Assembly: GCA_951812925.1 (NCBI GenBank)
Contig: OX638371.1
Location: forward strand, 111,561,124 to 111,625,123
Length of the DNA stretch: 64,000 nt
Direction of reading: 5' to 3'
Source of the DNA: Calliopum simillimum
Lineage: Eukaryota; Arthropoda; Insecta; Diptera; Lauxaniidae
Shown here: piece after piece, positions 57,166-64,000 of the stretch
Layout: each line of letters begins with the position of its first letter
Numbering within the stretch: the first letter of the stretch is position 1
The notes under the pieces: generated by a model
Database searches by the model: none
Told to the model about the DNA's origin: nothing
The model's input: only the letters and a program-made list of their open reading frames with translations
Made by a program: the position numbers and the translations under genes

Positions 57166-58856
57166 AGAGATTTTTCCTGGTTTCTGAAAAAACGCGAACT
57201 GCTGAGATTAAGGCACAGATGTAACTCTTAATCTCAGATTTAACTAAAATCTCAGATTTATTTTTTATGGTAAACCCTGACTTACCTTTTTATACAAAAA
57301 GAATCATTTGTGAAGTGAACTTAAAACGGTTGCAGCTAATTTAAAACTTATTTTATATCAGATTTTAAAATTTCGGCCCGGTTCGGCTAGCCAAAATTAA
57401 ACAGAAATGAATAAGCCAATGTTTTGTGAGTTTATTTCATTTCAGATCCATTCAAAGTTTTATACGTTTTGCGAGTAATATAATTTTTGTAGGTTTAATA
57501 TTATATTTAAATGAGGTTTTTTTGTTTGTCTGGTCTTTATGGGCTCGGAAACAATTCACCTGATTTTGATGAAAATTTCAAAGTGTATTAGAATCCATTA
57601 GAGGAAGGTCGTAAGCTATGAAAATGAATGGTGCCTGTTTATTGAGATTTTTGGTTTTGCGCGATTTTTAAGTAAAGGCGGTCGGTCGCACCACAAACAT
57701 AAGCAAACCATATTAAAAATTGTAATTTTAGGGACTTCCAAAGAAAATTGTATGAATATGTCCTGACATTAGAAATAAGATAAGCAAAATTTGTAATTTT
57801 CTGATTCTGTTTTTGTTATCATTGTTTTAAATATGTTTTTGTTCTAAATTATTTTAAAAGCTATTTATTATAAAAGTATTTAAGTGATAAGCTATTGTAC
57901 ACATCAATCAAAATTGACTACTGAGAATAAATAATTGATTTTTATAATTTTTCAAATTATTTTGAAAATTTTTATAGAATTGAAGTGAAATACAAAAACT
58001 GAAAAGCCCGAACACCACTAAAAAAACTTAAAGAAAAAAACAATTTGTTATTTTGGATTTATACGGCAATACTTGTAGTAAGTAAGTAAGTAATATTTAT
58101 TGAGTCTTTTCAGTTACAAATTTTAACATTTTTAAAAAGTAACTTGAGACTTCTTAGAACTATTTTATGTATTGTTCTAATTATACAATAAAAGGTGTTA
58201 GCTACTTGCTATGTCATAAATTATGTTTAATTTCTTTTTGAATAAGTGTTTGCTCCCAACACAATAAAATTTTCATGAGATGATATTATCTCGATTTTTT
58301 TTTTAAACTTACAACTAACTTAAAACTGAAAACTTAAATCTAATAAAACTACCCTCTATGGGTGTTGGGACTTGTAAGCCTATAAAATTCTGGTAAAAGT
58401 GGTGTAGTGAAGTCGATATCAACGTTTATGTTTTCATTTATAAAACCAATTGGTGACAGGTACCAATTTGAATTATTATGTGAATTATAAATTTCTTTTA
58501 TAAGCAAATTATCATGCACTCAGAAAAAAAACTGTATTTCCAACATCTTTATGTTTTAATTCAAGAATTTTTGTTGGTTGAAATCTGCCCAACAACTTTT
58601 GCTCTTGTTTTAAATACGAAATTGTTGTTTATTAAATACAACGAAAAGTTTTTAAATCAAGTAAAAAGCTGTTGAAAGTTCAAGAACGAAAATTGTTGTT
58701 TCAAAAGAGAAAAGTTGTTGAAAATTTAAGAATGGAATTTCTTCTTTCAAAAGTGAAACTGTCAATAATATCGATAAGTTGAGCGAATGATTGTTGAAAG
58801 ATTTATTGGTTTGCAATACATCTTTCAGTAATAAGCAACTTAATTCATCAAAAACT
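57166..58856. other. Intergenic, no supported gene
   Basis: AT-rich, with an AAGT repeat near 58077-58092. No gene or clear element. Confidence 0.4.
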
Positions 58857-59265
58857 GTAGGGGAGATGTGTGTACCTTGGTCCGAGTGTACCTCGGTCCG
58901 AGTGTCGGTTGCCACTCAACAGTTGCACGTGTACGATAATGTTTTTCTATGGAATTTTCCACTCATACCGGAGACTCATATTAGTTGACTTCAGACCGTC
59001 AAGCTGTATGCGTGTATAAAAAGCGATGGAAAAAGTGTTTTTTGTGTGTAAAAATTTGTTTATGGAGTAAACTACGAAACGTTTTTTGAGAAACTTACTT
59101 GAAATATTTCAGTTTTACATAAATTTTTTTTTTATTGAAAAAAATGTTACTTTTGATTACATAATAAATGGTTCTTTCATAATTTATTACCTAAATACAA
59201 TGTATTCTCTTTTATTTTTAATAGTCCAAGGTACACTTGCTTGGTGTACCTTGGACCGTGTGAGA
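58857..59265. repeat. Fragments with TGTACCTTGG motifs, possible TIR element
   Basis: GTAGGGGAGATGTGTGTACC followed by TTGGTCCGAGTGTACCTCGG at the left; GTCCAAGGTACACTTGCTTG then TGTACCTTGGACCG near 59223-59258. The words occur in both orientations. It looks like a decayed TA-flanked element whose right end is lost. Confidence 0.45.
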
Positions 59266-59426
59266 TTGCAACGGAAAAAGTAATATTTCTACTCAATGGT
59301 AAGACATAGAAATATCATTGTCACTTCATTTGATGCTGCAAGCATTGTAGAAATATAACTTAATCAAAAAACTAAAGAAACTTTTTTGGAAAATCCAGCA
59401 CATTGAAAAAACTGAAAAGCGGACCA

Positions 59427-59511
59427 TTATCGATAGTCTGTCATAACCCATCGATAGTCGCGATAGTGTGAGACTATCGATAGTATCGATAGTGCCATCG
59501 ATAGTTTTCGA
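59427..59511 (+). repeat. CGATAGT motif cluster
   Basis: Six CGATAGT occurrences in about 80 bp, at least two within TATCGATA. In Drosophila, TATCGATA is the DREF site and CGATA clusters are bound by BEAF-32 at boundaries (established for Drosophila). Whether this cluster is functional or a tandem expansion is unknown. Confidence 0.6.
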
Positions 59512-59848
59512 GCTCTAAGTTTCATTTATACTATTAGCCATAAGGGGTCTGGACAAGACGTCTTTTACTGTGTTTTTTCTACGCATATGTTTTACACTGA
59601 CCTGAAATAATTATTTGTCTACAGTACACTGAAGTATATGTTAGAATCTGGTTTATTTTTGATACTGATAAAACAGGACATTAAACTTCAGTGTCAAAAT
59701 GAAATCAGTGTACAGTGAAAATTGAAATCTTGAATTTTTTGGATCAAATACTTCAGTTCAGTGTTAAATGTGGGAATAAAAACTGTGCACTTTATTTCTA
59801 CATGCCTTATGCACGACCCTATTAGCAATAATACAATCAAGTACTTAC

Positions 59849-59966
59849 CTTCGTAGTCTTTGCCTTCAGGTGTCTTAGTATAGTAGTTGCGATCAGTACA
59901 ATCATTGTGGAAGAAATAGCCACTGTCACGTTTTATATGTGGATCAATAATCACAATTAATCATGG
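59849..59966 (-). pseudogene. Exon of alpha-glucosidase II alpha (GH31), possibly broken
   Basis: Minus strand reads IVIIDPHIKRDSGYFFHNDC, then TDRNYYTKTPEGKDYEG, ending at a consensus donor GTAAGT. The DPHIK and KDYEG blocks are characteristic of the GH31 catalytic subunit of ER glucosidase II, which trims glucose from N-glycans; the family continues with WCWPG after this point. The apparent acceptor TTTAG at 59969-59967 is followed in frame by a TGA (59963-59961), seven bases from an otherwise conserved stretch. No other exon of the gene was recognised in the window. It is either an exon copy that decayed, or a real exon whose true upstream edge I cannot resolve. Confidence 0.6.
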
Positions 59967-61260
59967 CTAAAGGATCAAAATAGTCCTAAGAATTCAAATG
60001 CCTGAACTATAAATTTATTCAACCATATATTTTTTTTTTTTTTGGATGTGCAAAACAAATGTGTTGGAAAAATGATTTAATTTTTTTAGTAGTTTTTTTG
60101 CAGCTTTTTTTTTGTATTGCGTTAAACATTTGTTTTTATTTCTGCTGTTTGTAATTAATTGCTACTAAAATATTTCACAGTTTATGGCTTTCAACGAATT
60201 GCGTTTTTATGTTGCTTTCCCAGCTCCAAACGAGAAGTGTGACGCCGCCACCCACCGAGGAGTCGCGCTTTCTTTGTTGTGATAAAAATAAAGGGGGCTG
60301 GAGCGTTGTTGTAAATGAATCTTCTTTTCTTTTCTTATCTTTATCGCTATTGCTGAATGCTGCGTTTAATTGCTTTCATTTTGCTTCTGCTTCTTCTTAT
60401 CGAATGCGACATTTAATGAAGAATCCTTCATGAAATGAATCGTTGCAAAAAGGATTCATTAAATACGACTACATGGAAACTTAGCATTGGATGTGCATGA
60501 AGGGGGTGCAGGACTTTTGTATTCGGCGCCATTTTCTTTGATTTCAAAGTGGTCAGTTAAATTTAGTGTTGTGTTTTTGCGAAGCCAATGGCATCCCGTT
60601 GTGTCGGTGAAAAAATGGATAAGAAATGGCTTCCAAAAAAACAATAACGGCAATGACACGTTCCATGTGAATGCGCATTAAATTTGGGTAAAAGTTCAGC
60701 TGGTTTTCTAAATTAGAGTGTGGTGAGCTGAGTATTTTCTACTAGTTGAGAAGTTCTCGCTAGCATTATAGTCGTTGAGTTTGAAGTTTTGCGATTTATT
60801 CATTATTGAGCCTTATATCAACGTTTATACAAAATTGAATTGAATGGTAGACCTCAATTGGTGAGTTTCATGAAATTCAGAAAAAGTTGTTTTCTACCGA
60901 TAGAGTTTAGCAGAATAGTTGAGCATGATGTTACGACCAGTAGAGAATTTCGCAACTGAGTTACATAAACGCCGACGAAACTCCTTTGACGAAAAAAAAC
61001 CAAATACTCAACTAGCCCAGGAAAATTAGACAAAAAAAGAGCTGCTGTGCGAAAAAATTCCAAGTGAATTTTTTTCACCGGAATTATCTTCTCTTCTTAT
61101 ACGAGCTAAAATTGTATGTTTGTTTGTTTCTTTGCTCCTTTGTTCCTTTGTTTCTTTGTACTTATTTCTGTGACAAAATTTTTTTTCGAGAACGGCAACA
61201 GCGATTTTAATGAAACTTAGAATAATGTTAGATATTAACACACAATGAAGAATGAGCTAA
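59967..61260. other. Intergenic, no supported gene
   Basis: T tracts near 60031-60044 and 60103-60112. Overlapping opposite-strand frames at 60459-60659 and 60487-60681 have no recognisable domain. A CTTTG/TTTG-rich patch lies near 61117-61160. Confidence 0.35.
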
Positions 61261-61905
61261 GTTTGAAGTTTGTAAATGCTCACCAGGGGGCGTGGCACTG
61301 CCCTTAATTTTAAAATTGATTCAGTCATAACTCGCAAACTATTTGGTGTGCGGGTACGGCTTCATAATACCTTGTAACAGACAAAAAGTGGGCGGGATCA
61401 AAGAAGTGCCACGCCAATGAAAATTTAGGAGATGTTACCTTTGCCAACAAGGATTAATATGTAATACACCGTCATATTGGGAAAACTCGTTGAAGGGCGT
61501 GGCACCACCCACAAAATTATAAATCGGTATAAAAAGAAAACTAACAAAGAAAACATTCTGAAATTAACTGTGTAGAGCCTACTTGCTATAGGACATCTCT
61601 ATTCTGAAAGTGGGTGAAATATCGCCGTTGCGCGTGGAACCTCCCATACAAGCAAAATACGTTAAATGCTATTTCTCGCAAATGTTACAAGATATTTAGG
61701 TAGGTACTGCTTATTAATGCCTTGTAATAACCGAAAAGTGGGCGGTATTGAAAATTGCGATTCAATTTTACTCGAAAACGACTTCAACCATTTTAAGGAA
61801 AATTTGACAGATTTTAACCCTGAAAAAAGTATCAATATGTGATATGCCGTTATATTAGAAAAACTCGTTGGAGGGCGTGGCACCGCCCACAAAAATATGA
61901 TACGC
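61261..61905 (+). repeat. Dispersed repeat R4, two tandem units
   Basis: Two blocks share CTTGTAA(C/T)A-ACAAAAAGTGGGCGG, then CGTCATATTGGGAAAACTCG (in the second unit CGTTATATTAGAAAAACTCG) and GGGCGTGGCACC(A/G)CCCACAAA, about 370 bp apart. The GGGCGTGGCAC motif also appears in R1, suggesting a distant relation. Non-coding. Confidence 0.65.
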
Positions 61906-62862
61906 TATATACGCGCCTTGGTCTTGGGCCTCAAAAATTAACAAAACCAAGACTCATTTTGCTAATCACTAGAGAGGCTGCTGAAATTTATTTGATTGCA
62001 GCAAATTGTTGGTTTCACTTTAAAAGGGTTTTAAGCTATTTTGGAGGATAGTCCAAACTCTCATAATATATTTTAACCTGTCTCGGAGGTCGTCAATTAA
62101 GGAGTGTAAGTATCAAGGAGCCTAAGTACCAGTACTAGGCAAAAGAAATGTCATAATGTGAATTGGATAGCATTTTGATAGAAATGATTAAGATGTTTTC
62201 TATTTTCAAGAAAAATTTTCTTGATGGTGTGGTATTGATAGCATTATGTTAAAAAAATGTATGCGTCAAATAACCGACATTACTTTTACCTCGTACTATT
62301 ACTTATGCCATTTGGTACTTCTACTTCTTAATTTACTGAACAGAACGGAGCAACTTTTTATGTAAAAGTCGAATAATAAAATACGGTGGTCCTGAACCAT
62401 CTTAAAATTTCTTTCAAATTCTAAATCTGCAATGCTCAATGTTAATACACAACGAAAAATCAAGTTCATCCCTGTATAAATTTTCAGTAAAATCGATAGA
62501 TTTGATTTTGGACGTTTTTACGCAAACAGTAGTGTCATGTTTACTTCGGAAGAATGCTTCTTTTACAGGAGGATTTTGTTTATTGTTTAATTCATTTTTC
62601 TATTTATGATTAGGGGCTGTCCATAAACCTTGTGACGCTCCTAAGAGGATAGATTGTTCTATGAAAAACGGTACAGATGCCTTTTAGGAATTCATCTGTC
62701 AAGGTTGCCACCTGGTTTTATTTTTATCTTATTAAATTGTTTTTTTTTTTTTAAATCAATATAAAAAAATTTGGCTTAAAACGTTTAAATAAACCTAAAG
62801 GTTTTTGTGAAATAGTCGTGGAACCAATTCTACTTATTTATTTTATATATTTTATTTTCAGA
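61906..62862. other. Intergenic with a GGGGCTGTCCA MITE end
   Basis: At 62612 the sequence GGGGCTGTCCATAAACCTTG resembles the end of the MITE at 31662; no matching right end was seen. A T tract lies near 62740-62752. Nothing else. Confidence 0.4.
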
Positions 62863-63090
62863 AAGAAATGCGTGATAATTATTGGCCTCCACATTATATG
62901 CCATATTATGGACACCCAAGACACCGTGCGCCACCACAACGGGCACATGCTCCGTACTATCCGCCGCCAACACCACCATGGGCACGTGCTCCGTACTATC
63001 CGTACTATCAAGTATTCAAACACAACTTCAAGAGTAACTGTTGGTTCTCTAATATCTTTAATATGTATAAAAATATTTGTGAGAGTATAA
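62863..63090 (+). other. Candidate Pro/Tyr/His-rich exon of unknown gene
   Basis: A good acceptor (TTTATTTTCAG, ending 62862) precedes KEMRDNYWPPHYMPYYGHPR, then APPQRAHAPYYPPPTPP and WARAPYYPYYQ. A 27-bp internal duplication (CATGCTCCGTACTATCCG / CGTGCTCCGTACTATCCG) gives the APYYP repeat. The frame stays open to 63278 by running into the LINE tail, which is clearly not part of a real protein. It may be a genuine terminal exon, or a coincidental open frame. Confidence 0.3.
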
Positions 63091-63184
63091 TTAAGACAAA
63101 AACAAATTGGCTTGATTCAGGAAATGTTTGTATAAATCATAATTACCAAATTATAACCCAATTAATAATATTTGTATTGCATGC

Positions 63185-63296
63185 ATCAGCAAATCGTGGC
63201 AAGAGATCAAAGTCATCGCAAGGGATCGTGACAAATGGAGAGATTTCATATTGGCCCTATGCTCCCCTTAGGAGTTAAAGGAGAATACATACATCA
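63185..63296 (+). mobile_element. RTE-like LINE, extreme 3' end only
   Basis: Reads KSWQEIKVIARDRDKWRDF and ILALCSP then a stop, followed by TTAAAGGAGAATACATACAT. This is the same 3' terminus as at 18160-18271 and 24980-25090. Only about 110 bp: a severely 5'-truncated insertion. Confidence 0.9.
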
Positions 63297-63441
63297 GCAT
63301 CAGCAATTAATATAAATAATGAAAGAATAGATAGTATAATATAATATAGATAATAATGAATGAAATGTATATAAAGCATAAACTATATGAGCCGTTTATT
63401 TCGAAAGTAGCCTAGGTCCATTTATGTTGAAAACGAGATAT

Positions 63442-63810
63442 TCAGGCATGTCGTGAAATCCGATTGATTTCAATCGGATTTCATTTGGCAGGCTTTTTGA
63501 TGAAAACGGTGAGTCGAACGATAAAAAGTATAAGATCTCTTTTGTGGAGAAAAACAGGTTCTACAAAAAGTATTGATTTGCGTTAACGAAAAAATAACCG
63601 TTTAGGAATTATTCATAAAAAACCGCAAAAAGCCGAAAAATTTGATTTTATCGAATATTTTCTAAGCGGTAATTTTTACGTTAATGCATATCAATGCTTT
63701 TCTCCACAAAAGGGATTCTAATACTTTTTATCGATCGACTCACTGTTTTCATCAAAAAGCCTCCCAAATGAAATCCGATTGAAATCAGTCGGATTTCGCG
63801 ACATGCCTGA
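63442..63810. mobile_element. Palindromic MITE, family P3 copy B
   Basis: 369 bp. Left TCAGGCATGTCGTGAAATCC then ATTGATTTCAATCGGATTTC; right is the complement. Inner blocks GGCTTTTTGATGAAAACGGT and AACGATAAAAAGTA pair with their complements. The centre CGTTAACGAAAAAATAACCG matches P3 copy A at 48214-48595, although the tips differ. Confidence 0.85.
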
Positions 63811-64000
63811 TTGAAAGGTTTGCATTTTAATGAATTTAAAAATATTGGTTACCGATATCTTGGTCGTATAAAGTTTTTTGGAGAATGGACTTAAGCCACT
63901 TTCAAAATTAAAAATTCACTTTTTTATTTATTAAAAAAAAAAAAACAATTCTCATTTGACTTAGGCCACTCTCCTCTTCTTTAATATAATAGCACTCCAC
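63811..64000. other. End of window, nothing recognised
   Basis: AT-rich with an A tract near 63933-63944. Confidence 0.35.

Noticed and set aside
58857..59265. Complete TIR element with TGTACCTTGGTCCG ends
   Set aside because: Motifs appear in both orientations and no matching right terminus with a target duplication was found; listed only as a fragment.

Overview
The window is eukaryotic nuclear DNA from an insect, most likely a higher fly (Brachycera, possibly a tephritid fruit fly). The reasons are AT-rich, intron-containing genes with GT-AG splice sites, a dipteran-type FoxL1 forkhead gene, a ribosomal protein RpL28 gene with a fly-like exon layout, and very dense transposon debris (LINEs, Tc1/mariner, many palindromic MITEs). 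The species is an inference; no bacterial features (operons, ribosome binding sites, CRISPR) are present.

Host genes are few. FoxL1 (plus strand) has three coding exons at 34445-34788, 40575-40833 and 41710-42330. They join in frame to give 407 residues with one forkhead domain and a C-terminal Groucho-type eh1-like motif. RpL28 (minus strand) has coding exons at 50763-50671, 50460-50218 and 50016-49939, giving 137 residues. One isolated exon at 59966-59849 (minus) encodes a stretch typical of the glycoside hydrolase family 31 alpha-glucosidase II catalytic subunit, but it has an in-frame stop next to its apparent acceptor. Two further splice-bounded candidate exons (56343-56448 and 62863-63090, plus strand) are weak.

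Region by region: 1-6400 is non-coding and contains a roughly 125-bp satellite-like array (2130-2970). 6420-7230 is a dead Tc1/mariner copy. 9224-12060 is repeat-rich and holds a very large imperfect palindrome centred near 11.19 kb. 13065-18271 has two fragments of an RTE-like LINE, a 956-bp TA-flanked terminal-inverted-repeat element and several hairpins. 20885-26295 holds a LINE-in-LINE nest flanked by two inverted copies of a non-coding repeat. 26296-34180 is intergenic, with MITEs just upstream of FoxL1. The 5.8-kb first intron of FoxL1 carries a hAT-like zinc-finger relic and a LINE copy split by a foldback array. 42500-47330 is a nearly full-length but broken CR1/jockey-like LINE lying tail-to-tail with FoxL1. 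47400-49850 holds a tandem duplication, a palindromic MITE and a TIR element next to RpL28. 51350-56110 is a dense cluster of nested MITE families with identifiable target-site duplications. 56900-64000 contains a 41-bp minisatellite of hairpin units, a CGATAGT cluster and more repeats.

No coordinated multi-gene system was found. The most unusual content is structural: concentric and nested palindromes, paired MITE families with 3-bp target duplications, a foldback element built of short repeats, and a possible snoRNA-like hairpin in an RpL28 intron.
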